The notes under the pieces: generated by a model
The model's input: only the letters and a program-made list of their open reading frames with translations
Database searches by the model: none
Told to the model about the DNA's origin: nothing
Assembly (NCBI GenBank): GCA_041392855.1
Contig: JAWKLD010000001.1
Coordinates: 2,032,001-2,096,000, forward strand
Origin: Flavipsychrobacter sp.
GTDB lineage: Bacteria; Bacteroidota; Bacteroidia; Chitinophagales; Chitinophagaceae
Length of the DNA: 64,000 nucleotides
Direction: 5' to 3'
Shown: in pieces, positions 52,929-62,723 of the stretch
Position numbering within the stretch: the first letter of the stretch is position 1
Layout: every line of letters starts with the position of its first letter
Program-made: the position numbers and the translations under genes

Positions 52929-55313
52929 ATGTTTCAATTCCGCTTTACCATTATACTATTATTGGCTATTGCCTTTCGCATAAACCTAAATGCACAAGAC
53001 CATAAAACACAACCAACTCAAAACGTAAGGGGTGTTGTAAAAGATGCCGAATCAAAAGAGCCCTTAATAGGAGTTATTGTAGTCTCTTTGAGCAATTCAA
53101 AACTTAATGCTCTTACTGATGAGAATGGATATTTCATCATACAAAATGTACCTGTGGGAAGGCAGTCATTTAAGTTCACTTATATGGGCTACGAAACCAG
53201 AACAGTACCTGAAGTTTTGGTTACATCTGGAAAAGCATTAGAACTAAACATTGACCTAACCGAAAGTCTACACACATTAAAAGAAGTAACCGTAAAAGCT
53301 TCAAATGGTAGAGGTAAGGCGTTAAATGAGTTCGCTACTATCAGTGCACGCTCTTTCTCTGTAGAAGAAACCAAGCGCTATGCCGGCACACTTGCAGACC
53401 CTGCAAGAATGGCAATGAACTTTATGGGTGTTTCAAATAGTGGTGATATGGACAATGGTATAGTAGTAAGAGGCAACTCTCCTAAAAGTGTGCTGTGGAG
53501 GCTAGAGGGGATTGAAATACCTAACCCAAACCATTTTAGTTCTCAAGGAACAACAGGTGGAGCTATAAGCATGCTGAACCCAAGTATGCTGGGAGCATCT
53601 GATTTTTATACTGGAGCTTTCCCTGCGGAAATGGGTAATGCACTATCTGGTGTTTTTGACATCAATTATCGTAACGGAAATAAAAATAAAAGAGAACATA
53701 CTTTCCAAATAGGTGCATTAGGAACTGAGATAGCTAGTGAAGGGCCTTTTAAAAAGGGGGGAAGAGCCACTTACCTATTCAATTACCGATACTCTACTCT
53801 TGCATTACTAAAAGGGTTCTTTGATTTTGGCGGTGTACTTCCTGAATATCAAGACGCATCTTTTAAAATACATTTACCCACTAACCGTTTAGGCACTTTC
53901 TCCTTATTTGGATTAGCAGGATATAACTCTGCTAACAAAGATGCAAAGGCAGATAGTAGTAAATGGGATGATGAAGATCCTAATTTCAACCTTCGTTCTG
54001 ATAATAAAATGGCTGTGGTTGGGGTCAGCAACACATACTTTGTCAATAAAAACTCTTATATAAAAACAGTATTGTCTACCTCTTACGAAAAATCTCAAGA
54101 AAGTGTAGACACTCTAAATCCCGCAGAAAGCTATAAAGTAGTACACACTAGCGATGAATATTATCAAAACAATGCTTACAGACTATCGGTATTATACAAT
54201 AGTAAACTGAACAGTAAAAACACCATCCGTATTGGGCTAAGAGCAGATCAATTGGAGTATGACCTAAACAATAGATATTTTGATGAGGACGATGCTATTT
54301 GGAAATCATTTATTAATAGCAAGGGCGGCACTCAATACTACCAAGCTTACGCGCAATGGAAAAGAAGAATAACAAAAGAGTTAACGGTTGTTGGAGGCGT
54401 ACATGGCTCTTATTACGCACTGAATGGCAAAAGTAGCCTAGAGCCAAGAGCATCTATAACCTACGAAAAAAGAGCTACGACATACTCTCTTGCCGCAGGG
54501 ATGCACAGCAAGCCTGAACATGTTTCTGTATACCGCTTTCAAAACATGAAGCAAAAGCAAGCAGGCATATTTCCAAATAAAAACCTGGACCTACAAAGGG
54601 CAATGCATATAGTTGCAGGTTATCAAACAGCTCTACCGTTAGGGATACGTTTTAAAACCGAGGTCTACTACCAGTACCTATATAATATACCTGTGGCCAA
54701 GGATAGCACAAGCGAATTCTCAACGCTAAATGCTTTAGACATCTACTCCCTTGCAAGCAATGAACAATTAGTAAGCGAAGGAACAGGCAGAAACTATGGT
54801 ATAGACTTTAGCTTTGAAAGACCATTTGCCAACAACTACTACTTTACCCTTACCAGTTCTTTATACAACTCTACTTATACAACATATGCTGGCACCAGAT
54901 ACAATACAATGTTTAACAGAGGTTACCAACTTAATATATTAGGTGGTAAGGAATTTAAAATGGGAAGAAACAACAAAAATGTATTGGGAGTAAATGCTAA
55001 AGTATTGTACAGTGGTGGCATGAGAGAGTCTAAAATTGACCTGGCTAAATCTATTGCTGAGAAAGAAACAAACTATGTACCGGGTGAATATTACACACAA
55101 CAAACACCTGCATACTTAAGATTTGATGCAACGATCTATTACAAAATGAACAGAAAAAGATCCACACATAGCATACAGTTGGATGTTCAAAATATCACAA
55201 ACAGACAAAATCACTATTTCTCCTATTTTGATAGTAACTCAGGAAGTATAAAAACAGTTTATCAACTAGGCATATTCCCTAACATAGCCTATAGGATAGA
55301 CTTTCAATGGTAA
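52929..55313 (+). CDS. TonB-dependent receptor with carboxypeptidase-regulatory-like domain
   Basis: 794 aa from the ATG at 52929 (MFQFRFTIILLLAIAF signal peptide); a TTG at 52902 is less likely. A carboxypeptidase-regulatory-like domain (VRGVVKDAESKEPLIGVIVVSLSN) is followed by a plug region (ARMAMNFMGVSNSGDMDNGIVVRGNSP) and a long barrel ending in a typical aromatic residue (YRIDFQW). It imports a TonB-energised substrate, unknown here. No STN domain is visible in it, although it shares the cluster with sigma/FecR. Confidence 0.9.
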   Translation: MFQFRFTIILLLAIAFRINLNAQDHKTQPTQNVRGVVKDAESKEPLIGVIVVSLSNSKLNALTDENGYFIIQNVPVGRQSFKFTYMGYETRTVPEVLVTSGKALELNIDLTESLHTLKEVTVKASNGRGKALNEFATISARSFSVEETKRYAGTLADPARMAMNFMGVSNSGDMDNGIVVRGNSPKSVLWRLEGIEIPNPNHFSSQGTTGGAISMLNPSMLGASDFYTGAFPAEMGNALSGVFDINYRNGNKNKREHTFQIGALGTEIASEGPFKKGGRATYLFNYRYSTLALLKGFFDFGGVLPEYQDASFKIHLPTNRLGTFSLFGLAGYNSANKDAKADSSKWDDEDPNFNLRSDNKMAVVGVSNTYFVNKNSYIKTVLSTSYEKSQESVDTLNPAESYKVVHTSDEYYQNNAYRLSVLYNSKLNSKNTIRIGLRADQLEYDLNNRYFDEDDAIWKSFINSKGGTQYYQAYAQWKRRITKELTVVGGVHGSYYALNGKSSLEPRASITYEKRATTYSLAAGMHSKPEHVSVYRFQNMKQKQAGIFPNKNLDLQRAMHIVAGYQTALPLGIRFKTEVYYQYLYNIPVAKDSTSEFSTLNALDIYSLASNEQLVSEGTGRNYGIDFSFERPFANNYYFTLTSSLYNSTYTTYAGTRYNTMFNRGYQLNILGGKEFKMGRNNKNVLGVNAKVLYSGGMRESKIDLAKSIAEKETNYVPGEYYTQQTPAYLRFDATIYYKMNRKRSTHSIQLDVQNITNRQNHYFSYFDSNSGSIKTVYQLGIFPNIAYRIDFQW

Positions 55314-55340
55314 AACAATAACGATAAAACAATAATTAAA

Positions 55341-56006
55341 ATGAAAAAAGTAGCCGTATTATTAGCTCTAGCAATTAGCACAATTAGCTTTACCTCATGC
55401 CGAAAACATGTACTAAGAGGAGGCGGGAGTATTGTAACTGAAACAAGAAGCCTTGCAGATTTTGATGAGATTATCTCCAATGGCAGTATCGATGTTGAAG
55501 TTTTGCCTTCTAACAGAGATGAAGTTAGAATTACAGGATACCAAAACCTTGTATCAGCATTTAAAACAGATGTATCTAACAAACGACTCTATTTAGAGTA
55601 TGACGATCAATACATCAACATAAAACAAGACAACATAAAACTAACCGTATACACAACAGACATGACTGTCTTTACACTTAACGGATCGGGAGATGTTGCG
55701 ATACCACAGGGTGCTAATACTACTTATATGGAATTGAAAGTAACGGGGTCGGGCAATATAAGGATGAATGGAGGAGACTCATTACAAACACTAAAAATAA
55801 GAGTAAATGGTTCTGGCAATGTGTACACAAGAGATACCGATGCTAAAAATGTGGAGGCAACAGTAACAGGTTCTGGCGACATTACACTTACAGCCCACGA
55901 AAGTCTTGATGCAAGAATTTCAGGCTCAGGGAATATTAACTATTGGGGTAACCCTTCTATTGTAACAGTAAACATAACTGGTTCGGGGAAGGTTAGAAAA
56001 TACTAG
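55341..56006 (+). CDS. DUF2807 (head GIN domain) lipoprotein
   Basis: 221 aa. Lipoprotein signal peptide with FTSC lipobox, then the DUF2807 pattern: FDEIISNGSIDVEVLP and repeated GSG turns (LNGSGDVAIP, VTGSGNIRMN, VNGSGNVYTR, VTGSGDITLT, ISGSGNINYW). These form a right-handed beta helix or sandwich at the envelope. It is 27 bp after the TonB receptor and ends the cluster at a strong terminator. Confidence 0.88.
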   Translation: MKKVAVLLALAISTISFTSCRKHVLRGGGSIVTETRSLADFDEIISNGSIDVEVLPSNRDEVRITGYQNLVSAFKTDVSNKRLYLEYDDQYINIKQDNIKLTVYTTDMTVFTLNGSGDVAIPQGANTTYMELKVTGSGNIRMNGGDSLQTLKIRVNGSGNVYTRDTDAKNVEATVTGSGDITLTAHESLDARISGSGNINYWGNPSIVTVNITGSGKVRKY

Positions 56007-56040
56007 TCAGGGGTGTGTATTTTATATACAACAACCAAGA

Positions 56041-56070
56041 AGGGTGCTTTCTAGCACCCTTAATTTTTTA
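56041..56070. terminator. Bidirectional terminator between DUF2807 and SPFH genes
   Basis: AGGGTGCT (56041-56048) and AGCACCCT (56053-56060) form an 8-bp perfect stem with loop TTCT, followed by TTAATTTTTT. It serves two convergent transcripts. Confidence 0.85.
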
Positions 56071-57000
56071 TACTTGATTTCCCGTATTTGCTTTCTTGAT
56101 CACCTGAGTAGCTGTTGCAATAATGCTTGATATATCTGCCATGTTCGAAGGTATGATCATCGTATTATTCTCCTTAGCAAGGTTACCAAACTCACCAATA
56201 TACTGCTCAGCTATTCGAAGATTAACCGCATCTTGACCACCTGGAGCATTTATGGCCAGAGCTATTTCTCTAATACCTTTCGCCGTAGCTGTTGCAACTG
56301 CTTCAATTTCAGCAGCACTACCCTCAGCTTCATTGATACGTCTCATTTTCTCACCTTCAGAACGTGCTATCAATTCTTGCTTTTCACCTTCAGCTCTATT
56401 GATACGTGCCTGCATATCACCTTCAGAGTTGGCTATGTTGGCTCTCTTCTCACGTTCCGCTCTCATCTGCTTTTCCATAGCATCTTTAATACTTTGTGGT
56501 GGTGTAATATTTTTCACCTCATAACGTGTCACTTTCACACCCCATGGGTCAGAGGCTCTATCCACTGCATCCACAATTATACTATTCATTGCCTCTCGCT
56601 CTTCAAAAGTTTTATCTAATTCCATTTTACCAATAATACTACGCATAGTAGTCTGTGCTAGTTGCGTAGCAGCAAAACGGTAATTATCAATACCATAAGA
56701 CGCCTTTTGTGCATCCATTATTTGTAAATAAAGCACACCATCTACTTCTACCGATATGTTATCCTTCGTAATACACACTTGTGCTGCCACATCCATTACC
56801 TGCTCTTTGAGAATGTGCTTGTAAGATATCTTATCTACAAAAGGTATGATGATATGGAAGCCTGCCAATAAAGTAGCCCGATACTTACCAAAACGCTCTA
56901 CAATATAGGCTGAACGTTGAGGAACGATCTTAATAGTTGAAATAAAAATAACGATTGATAAGATGGCTAGGCCAACAAAAATGATAGTGCTTGCGTTCAT
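56068..57000 (-). CDS. SPFH/stomatin-like membrane protein (QmcA type)
   Basis: 310 aa. One N-terminal transmembrane segment (about 4-24), then the SPFH domain (VERFGKYRATLLAGFHIIIPFVDKI, YGIDNYRFAATQLAQTTMRSIIGKMELDKTFEEREAM). A charged coiled-coil stretch follows around 185-235 (RAEREKRANIANSEGDMQ, GEKQELIARSEGEK). The family forms membrane-associated oligomers, often working with NfeD. The nfeD-like gene is 17 bp upstream on the same strand. Confidence 0.92.
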   Translation of the reverse strand: MNASTIIFVGLAILSIVIFISTIKIVPQRSAYIVERFGKYRATLLAGFHIIIPFVDKISYKHILKEQVMDVAAQVCITKDNISVEVDGVLYLQIMDAQKASYGIDNYRFAATQLAQTTMRSIIGKMELDKTFEEREAMNSIIVDAVDRASDPWGVKVTRYEVKNITPPQSIKDAMEKQMRAEREKRANIANSEGDMQARINRAEGEKQELIARSEGEKMRRINEAEGSAAEIEAVATATAKGIREIALAINAPGGQDAVNLRIAEQYIGEFGNLAKENNTMIIPSNMADISSIIATATQVIKKANTGNQV

Positions 57001-57017
57001 GTTTTAATAATTGTTTT

Positions 57018-57467
57018 TTATAGAATTGGTTCAACAAAAAGCTGTATGCTTTTATAACCTGTAATACGTAATCTATCGCCCTCTTTAACAGGCTTAGTGG
57101 CTATTGCTTCCCAGTTAGCCCCTTTAAATGATACTCTCCCCACTTCTCCTGCAGCAAAGCTTGCTACAGCTGTAGCTACCTGCCCTATGTATTCGTCCTC
57201 AAGTCCACCGCTAACAGGAGATGTCTTGTCCATATAGCGTTTCTTGATAGCTCTTCTTAATAATGCTAAACTGGCAATGGAGCTTATTAGAAAGATGAAT
57301 AACTGCACGTTGATACTGACATCAAAGACCCAACATACAATAGCTGTAACCCATGCCCCTATTCCAAAAAACACTAAGACAAAACCAGGCACTACAAACT
57401 CTAACAGGATCAGCGCGAACCCTATCAAAAACCATATCGTATGCGATTGTAAAAAGAAATCTTTCAA
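57018..57467 (-). CDS. NfeD-like membrane protein
   Basis: 149 aa. Transmembrane segments occupy about 9-65 (FALILLEFVVPGFVLVFFGIGAWVTAI among them), followed by a C-terminal OB-fold (YIGQVATAVASFAAGEVGRVSFKGANWEA). This short form without the protease domain is the usual partner of SPFH proteins and contributes to membrane organisation. It is the first gene of the pair. Confidence 0.9.
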   Translation of the reverse strand: MKDFFLQSHTIWFLIGFALILLEFVVPGFVLVFFGIGAWVTAIVCWVFDVSINVQLFIFLISSIASLALLRRAIKKRYMDKTSPVSGGLEDEYIGQVATAVASFAAGEVGRVSFKGANWEAIATKPVKEGDRLRITGYKSIQLFVEPIL

Positions 57468-57584
57468 ACTATGATGAATTATGATCTTTTTAAAAATACT
57501 AAAAAAGCACCATATCGAAATTTATTTTGCCGCATCTTATGTTACGGGTTTTGAATGAAACTTTTATCGAAGCATCTTTGCAAT

Positions 57585-58235
57585 ATGCAATTGCAGGTAC
57601 TCGACGATACACTTTGGTTTCCCCCTGTAGAACAAGCCTTACCTGACGGCTTACTAGCTATAGGAGGAGATTTGAGTACAGAGCGTTTATTATTAGCTTA
57701 TCGTAATGGTATTTTCCCTTGGTTTGATGATGATGTACCCCTATGGTGGAGCCCAGACCCACGCTTTGTTCTATACCCCGAAGAGCTAAAGGTGAGCAAA
57801 AGCATGAAGCAACTTTTAAAAAAAGAAGCTTTCTGCTTTAAAACCAACACTAATTTTGAGCAAGTAATCACTAACTGCCAACAACAGCCACGCAAAGACC
57901 AAGATGGCACATGGATAACGAATGACATCGTTACCGCTTATGTAAAACTACATCAACTTGGCTACGCTCATAGTGCCGAAGCATGGCAGGGCAATACACT
58001 TGTAGGAGGTCTTTATGGTATAAGAATGGGCGATGCTTTTTTTGGGGAAAGCATGTTTAGCCACCAAAGCAATGCTAGCAAGTATGCATTTATAAAATAC
58101 GTACAGCTATTAAAAGAAGAAGGTGTGCAACTGATAGATTGTCAGGTACACACCTCTCATTTAGAAAGTCTTGGAGCGAGAATGATACCCCGCGCAAGTT
58201 TTATTAGTCAGATTTCAGAATTGATAAACCTGTAG
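57585..58235 (+). CDS. aat: Leucyl/phenylalanyl-tRNA-protein transferase
   Basis: 216 aa from the ATG at 57585, which fits family N-termini; an ATG ten codons earlier is possible. GLLAIGGDLSTERLLLAYRNGIFPWF, WWSPDPRFVL, TAYVKLHQLGYAHSAEAW, GGLYGIRMGDAFFGESMF and IDCQVHTSHLESLGA are family signatures. It transfers Leu or Phe from tRNA to N-terminal Lys/Arg, marking proteins for the N-degron pathway. It converges with tex, whose stop is one base away. Confidence 0.94.
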   Translation: MQLQVLDDTLWFPPVEQALPDGLLAIGGDLSTERLLLAYRNGIFPWFDDDVPLWWSPDPRFVLYPEELKVSKSMKQLLKKEAFCFKTNTNFEQVITNCQQQPRKDQDGTWITNDIVTAYVKLHQLGYAHSAEAWQGNTLVGGLYGIRMGDAFFGESMFSHQSNASKYAFIKYVQLLKEEGVQLIDCQVHTSHLESLGARMIPRASFISQISELINL

Positions 58236-58236
58236 A

Positions 58237-60468
58237 CTATTTTCCGAATTTCTTTTTCAATAAACTTAAAGCATCATCCATGCTAGCGGAAGCTTTTTCT
58301 TCACGCTTGTTACCTCTGCGTTCATCCCTCTTACCACTATTTCTTGCAGGAGCTTCTTGTGTTTGTTTTATAGATAATGCAATACGTTTACGACTCATGT
58401 CTACCTCAAGTACTTTTACTTGCACCTTATCATTTAGCTTCAGCACTTCATTAGGATCTGTGATATACTTGTTGGCAATTTCCGATACGTGTACTAAACC
58501 ATCTTGCTTTACTCCTATATCTACAAAAGCTCCAAACCTGGTCAAGTTTGTAACAATACCAGGCACTACCATACCTACAGCTACATCTTCTATGCTGTAG
58601 ATATTAGCAAATTCAAAAGCTTGTGCTTCACTACGAGGGTCAAGACCTGGCTTCTTTAATTCATTAATAATATCCTTTATAGTATGCGCTCCGTTTACAT
58701 CATCTATATAGTTCTTCACCTCTATCTGCTTCAGTAGATCCTCATTACCAATTAAAGTCTTTACATCAACATTTAAATCACTAGCCATTCGGGCAACTAT
58801 TGGATAAGACTCCGGATGCACAGCACTTGCATCTAATGGCTCTTCTCCGTCTTTCACTCTAAGGAAACCGGCACACTGCTCGTATGCTTTACTACCTAAC
58901 CTTGGCACTTTCATCAATTGCTTTCTTGAGGTAAAACCACCCAGTTCTTCGCGCTGCTTTACAATATTGTCAGCAATTGTTGCACCTATACCACTTACAT
59001 AACTTAAAAGATGCTTACTAGCTGTGTTTAAGTTCACACCAACAGTGTTTACACAGCTTACCACAGTTTGATCTAGGCGTTCTTTTAAACGAGTCTGATT
59101 AACATCGTGCTGATATTGCCCTACTCCTATACTTTTAGGGTCTATCTTTACAAGTTCAGCAAGAGGGTCCATCAATCTACGTCCTATACTTACGGCACCT
59201 CTTATTGTAATATCCTCATTAGGAAACTCTTCTCTCGCCGTTTCAGAAGCCGAATAGATAGATGCACCATCTTCATTCACTAAAAAAACAGGTAAGCCGA
59301 GACTTAATTGTTTTATAAACTGTTCAGTTTCTCTACCTGCAGTACCATCACCTACCGCTATTGCCTGGATCTTATATTGCTGTACAAAAGTTCTTATTTT
59401 ATGCGTGGCATCATCTAGCCTATTTTTCTCATGCACGTAGATCAAGTCTGTATTTTGCAGCATTCCCTTCTCATCAAGGCATACTACTTTACAACCAGTG
59501 CGATATCCAGGGTCTATCGCTAAAGTACGCTTACCTCCTAGTGGCGAACTCAATAATAACTGCCTTAAGTTTTCTGCAAATACATTAATAGCTTCTTCAT
59601 CAGCCTGTGTTTTTAGCATTAACCTGAATTCACTCTCCAAACTTGTTTGCAACAATCTTCTATAAGCACTCTTAATAGCTTTCTTCACCTCCTTTGCTGC
59701 GTCATTATTTGCTTTTACATATTGCTTTTCAATTATTTCCAGAGCATCATCTTCATTCGGAGCTATAGACATTCGCAACACCCCTTCCATAAAACCACGC
59801 ATTACCGCTAGCATTCTATGCGATGGGATCTTAGATACAGGCTCTGAAAATTCGAAATAGTCTTTATACTTAGCTCCTTCTTCTTCTTTCTCTTTTAACA
59901 CTGAGCTTATTACTTCAGCTTTTGTTTCAAAAAGTTGACGCATTTTGGCACGCACCTCAGCATCTTCATTCACAATTTCAGCAATTATATCTCTAGCACC
60001 TTTCAATGCTTCTTCAACATCTTTCACCTGTTCTGTAATAAAACCCTCGGCTTCACTATTAGGGTTAATCTCTCCCTGATCCAAAAGTATATTTGCCAAT
60101 GGCTCCAGCCCATTCTCTCTAGCTGTTTGTGCCTTAGTTTTACGCTTAGGCTTGTACGGGAGATATATGTCTTCTAACTCTGCCAGTGTAGTCGCTGCAT
60201 CTATTTTTGCTTGCAGCTCCTCTGTCATTTTTTCTTGTTCTGTTATCGTCTTTTCTATAAAAGCCTTACGGTCTGAAAACTCTTTCTGAAACTTAGCTTC
60301 GTCTTGTATCCCTTGTATTTGCACTTCATCGAGTGCTCCTGTTGTATCCTTTCTATATCTAGCTATAAAAGGGATAGTAGCCCCTTCATTCAATAATTGT
60401 AGCACTGCAGAAACCTGAGTTTCTCTTATATTTACCTTCTCGGCTACCTGTTTTGCAAATTCAATCAT
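58237..60468 (-). CDS. tex: Tex-family RNA-binding transcription accessory protein
   Basis: 743 aa. Domain order is typical of Tex: N-terminal helical region (TIPFIARYRKDTTGALDE), YqgF/RNase-H-like core (TLAIDPGYRTGCKVVCLDEKG, AVGDGTAGRETE), helix-hairpin-helix regions (VNLNTASKHLLSYVSGIG), and S1 domain at about 640-715 (GMVVPGIVTNLTRFGAFVDIGVKQDGLVHVSEI). A Lys/Arg-rich tail follows. It influences transcription or RNA turnover by binding RNA. Confidence 0.94.
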   Translation of the reverse strand: MIEFAKQVAEKVNIRETQVSAVLQLLNEGATIPFIARYRKDTTGALDEVQIQGIQDEAKFQKEFSDRKAFIEKTITEQEKMTEELQAKIDAATTLAELEDIYLPYKPKRKTKAQTARENGLEPLANILLDQGEINPNSEAEGFITEQVKDVEEALKGARDIIAEIVNEDAEVRAKMRQLFETKAEVISSVLKEKEEEGAKYKDYFEFSEPVSKIPSHRMLAVMRGFMEGVLRMSIAPNEDDALEIIEKQYVKANNDAAKEVKKAIKSAYRRLLQTSLESEFRLMLKTQADEEAINVFAENLRQLLLSSPLGGKRTLAIDPGYRTGCKVVCLDEKGMLQNTDLIYVHEKNRLDDATHKIRTFVQQYKIQAIAVGDGTAGRETEQFIKQLSLGLPVFLVNEDGASIYSASETAREEFPNEDITIRGAVSIGRRLMDPLAELVKIDPKSIGVGQYQHDVNQTRLKERLDQTVVSCVNTVGVNLNTASKHLLSYVSGIGATIADNIVKQREELGGFTSRKQLMKVPRLGSKAYEQCAGFLRVKDGEEPLDASAVHPESYPIVARMASDLNVDVKTLIGNEDLLKQIEVKNYIDDVNGAHTIKDIINELKKPGLDPRSEAQAFEFANIYSIEDVAVGMVVPGIVTNLTRFGAFVDIGVKQDGLVHVSEIANKYITDPNEVLKLNDKVQVKVLEVDMSRKRIALSIKQTQEAPARNSGKRDERRGNKREEKASASMDDALSLLKKKFGK

Positions 60469-60550
60469 GTTCGTACTTATTTCTTAGCAGATGGCGAATG
60501 TATAATGAGTACTCGAAATACAAAAAGAAAATCTTTCCACAAATTTGCGT

Positions 60551-61063
60551 ATGAACATCAGAGAGCAAATATTAACCGAACACTCAAAAGAAAATGCAGA
60601 AGCTATTGCAGACTGGATAGGTACAGATAAGTCCCGCCTTAAAAAACTTATAGATATATTTCTATATGATGAATACCGGGTAGTACAATGGGCGGCTTTT
60701 GTAATAAGTAGGGTGGCGGATAAACATCACGACCTGCTGACACCTCATCTTGATAGTATGGTGGCAAGAATGAAAGAGCCAAATCTACATGTTGCTGTAA
60801 AAAGAAATGTATTAAGAATATTACAAGACAGGCAGATACCGGAACATTTGCATGGAGACATCATGAATCTATGCTTTGATAGCTTAGCAAATGTACAAGA
60901 GCCTATTGCTGTACGAGTTTTTTCAATGACTGTTTTAGACAATCTTTCAAAACAATACCCTGAAATAAAACAAGAGCTACACGCTATAATTGAAGAAGAA
61001 TTACAACGTGGTGCAAGTGCAGGCTTTACAAGCAGGGCAAAGAAAATATTAAAGCGGCGATAA
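60551..61063 (+). CDS. HEAT-like helical repeat protein
   Basis: 170 aa from the ATG at 60551; a TTG start at 60545 is the alternative, but the message may be close to leaderless because the TTTG of a -7-like element lies right there. The sequence is all-helical with repeat-like units (YRVVQWAAFVISRVADKHHDLL, PNLHVAVKRNVLRILQDRQIP, EPIAVRVFSMTVLDNLSKQYP), as in HEAT proteins. It probably binds proteins. Convergent with the aminotransferase gene. Confidence 0.78.
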   Translation: MNIREQILTEHSKENAEAIADWIGTDKSRLKKLIDIFLYDEYRVVQWAAFVISRVADKHHDLLTPHLDSMVARMKEPNLHVAVKRNVLRILQDRQIPEHLHGDIMNLCFDSLANVQEPIAVRVFSMTVLDNLSKQYPEIKQELHAIIEEELQRGASAGFTSRAKKILKRR

Positions 61064-61065
61064 TC

Positions 61066-62493
61066 TTATTTATTCAGATAGCTCTTGATATAATTTACCA
61101 GAGTATAAGCATCTTTAAAATTAGAAACATAACCAAAAGATGCTCTAATAGCTCCTACAACAAACTCTTCTTTCTTGGCATGTACGAATTTTTTATAGCT
61201 CGTTTTTTCCTCACATTCAAATACTGGGCGCAGCATTTCTGGAGTAAACTGCCCTACAATCTCGCTCAAACCTGGGTTACAAAAACAACCGGCTCTTAGT
61301 GATATCCCTAGCTTATTAGCGTTACTCTCTATTTCTTCATAAAAAATCACCTTACCATCAGACGACTTGACATTAAAAGTTATAGTAGCACCTCTTTTAC
61401 TCAAATCACTTGTTCCATATAATTCTATTAAGGATGTGCCATTATCATGTTTCAGTGGCAAAAGCTCATCTAGTGTCCATTGAGCTAATGATGTAATTCT
61501 TTTTTGAATATTCTCAATACCTATATTCTTAATATACTTTAGTCCCATCTCTACTGCTGGGATATTCAAGTAATTTATAGTACCATCTTCAAAACCAACC
61601 TCATTATCAGCAAAAAAATGACCGTCACCTCTAACAGATGCTAACTCAATAGTACCTCCCGCAAACCATGGTCTTTTCATTTTGTGCAGTACCGACTTTC
61701 TAATAAGTAGCGCACCAATCCCTGTTGGATATCCGAATATTTTATAAAATGATATACTAACAAACTCAGGTTTATATTTAGACAGGTCTAGTTCATTACT
61801 AGGAGCATATGCTGCAGCGTCTAGCAATACATCCCATCCTCTTTCCTGCGCTTCTCCTATCCATTTCAAGTCATGTTTTACTCCAGAGAAATTAGACTGG
61901 GCTGGATATGCAAACAACTTATTATCATACCCCTTATCGTCGTTTAATACAGTGTCAAGCTTTTTCTCATCAATAGTTAGACTATCTTCCAAAACAGGCA
62001 CGTAAGTAAATTTTGACTGCTTGCATCTGGCAAACTCTCTAATGCCATTTACAGAATTATGATTATCTACTAACAAGGCATAATGACTCTTATCAGTAAA
62101 CGGATATGCCTCCCCTATCAACTTAAGTGCACCACTAGCATTAAGGGTAAATACCACACAATATTCGTCTTCCTTGTCATTGAAATACTCCTTCACATAA
62201 GCCCTGGCTTTTTCATTACACTCGGTTGCCAATTTAGAAGTCGGATTCTCAGAGTGAGGATTTCCATATACATCTGCAAGTAAAAAGTCTTGATGATCTT
62301 GTATTAACGATGCAGGATATAAATTTCCACCTACAAAATCTAGGTAAACATGATCTTTAGCTTCAATGCGCGAAAAATCCTTCTTTCTCAATTCATCTAA
62401 AAAACCAGACTCGCTGTACTGCGGATGTTTTTTGAGAAAATCGCTCAATACACGCTCATAATCAACAGTTTGTATTTCTTTTACCTCTTGCAT
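61066..62493 (-). CDS. Class V aminotransferase, MOCOS-like cysteine desulfurase family
   Basis: 475 aa PLP enzyme. FYKIFGYPTGIGALLIRK holds the PLP-binding Lys, and the context is that of molybdenum-cofactor sulfurases rather than IscS. Other signatures are LDFVGGNLYPASLI, YGNPHSENPTS, DAAAYAPSNELDLS and LRAGCFCNPGL with the possible sulfur-carrying Cys. No MOSC domain follows. It likely mobilises sulfur from cysteine; the acceptor is unknown. Confidence 0.82.
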   Translation of the reverse strand: MQEVKEIQTVDYERVLSDFLKKHPQYSESGFLDELRKKDFSRIEAKDHVYLDFVGGNLYPASLIQDHQDFLLADVYGNPHSENPTSKLATECNEKARAYVKEYFNDKEDEYCVVFTLNASGALKLIGEAYPFTDKSHYALLVDNHNSVNGIREFARCKQSKFTYVPVLEDSLTIDEKKLDTVLNDDKGYDNKLFAYPAQSNFSGVKHDLKWIGEAQERGWDVLLDAAAYAPSNELDLSKYKPEFVSISFYKIFGYPTGIGALLIRKSVLHKMKRPWFAGGTIELASVRGDGHFFADNEVGFEDGTINYLNIPAVEMGLKYIKNIGIENIQKRITSLAQWTLDELLPLKHDNGTSLIELYGTSDLSKRGATITFNVKSSDGKVIFYEEIESNANKLGISLRAGCFCNPGLSEIVGQFTPEMLRPVFECEEKTSYKKFVHAKKEEFVVGAIRASFGYVSNFKDAYTLVNYIKSYLNK

Positions 62494-62628
62494 ACTTATT
62501 ATTTGGTTTATGGCCTAATTCGGTTCAAAAGTCTAAAATATATAAATATAATGCAACGTATAAGTTCGTACGTTTTCAAACATTAAAAAAAACATACTTT
62601 AATCCACCTATTTTATAATAAATAGCCT

Positions 62629-62636
62629 TACCTTTG
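62629..62636 (+). promoter_or_regulatory. -7 element of the rpsF operon promoter
   Basis: TACCTTTG matches TAnnTTTG. No TTTG at 19-20 bp upstream is visible. Predicted start near 62640, giving an 84-nt leader. Confidence 0.5.
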
Positions 62637-62647
62637 CCATCCCAAAA

Positions 62648-62691
62648 ATACTTGGCTGCCCGAAAGGGTACCCATAGTTGCTGCCAAGTAT
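62648..62691 (+). ncRNA. Candidate S6:S18-type autoregulatory leader of rpsF
   Basis: ATACTTGGC (62648-62656) and GCCAAGTAT (62683-62691) form a perfect 9-bp stem in the rpsF leader. The interior contains CCCGAAAGGG and a GUUGCU segment, similar in layout to the rpsF leader motif that binds the S6:S18 complex. The exact fold was not computed. Confidence 0.55.
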
Positions 62692-62723
62692 GAGGGATAT
62701 TTTTTAACTATTTAAAGACATCA

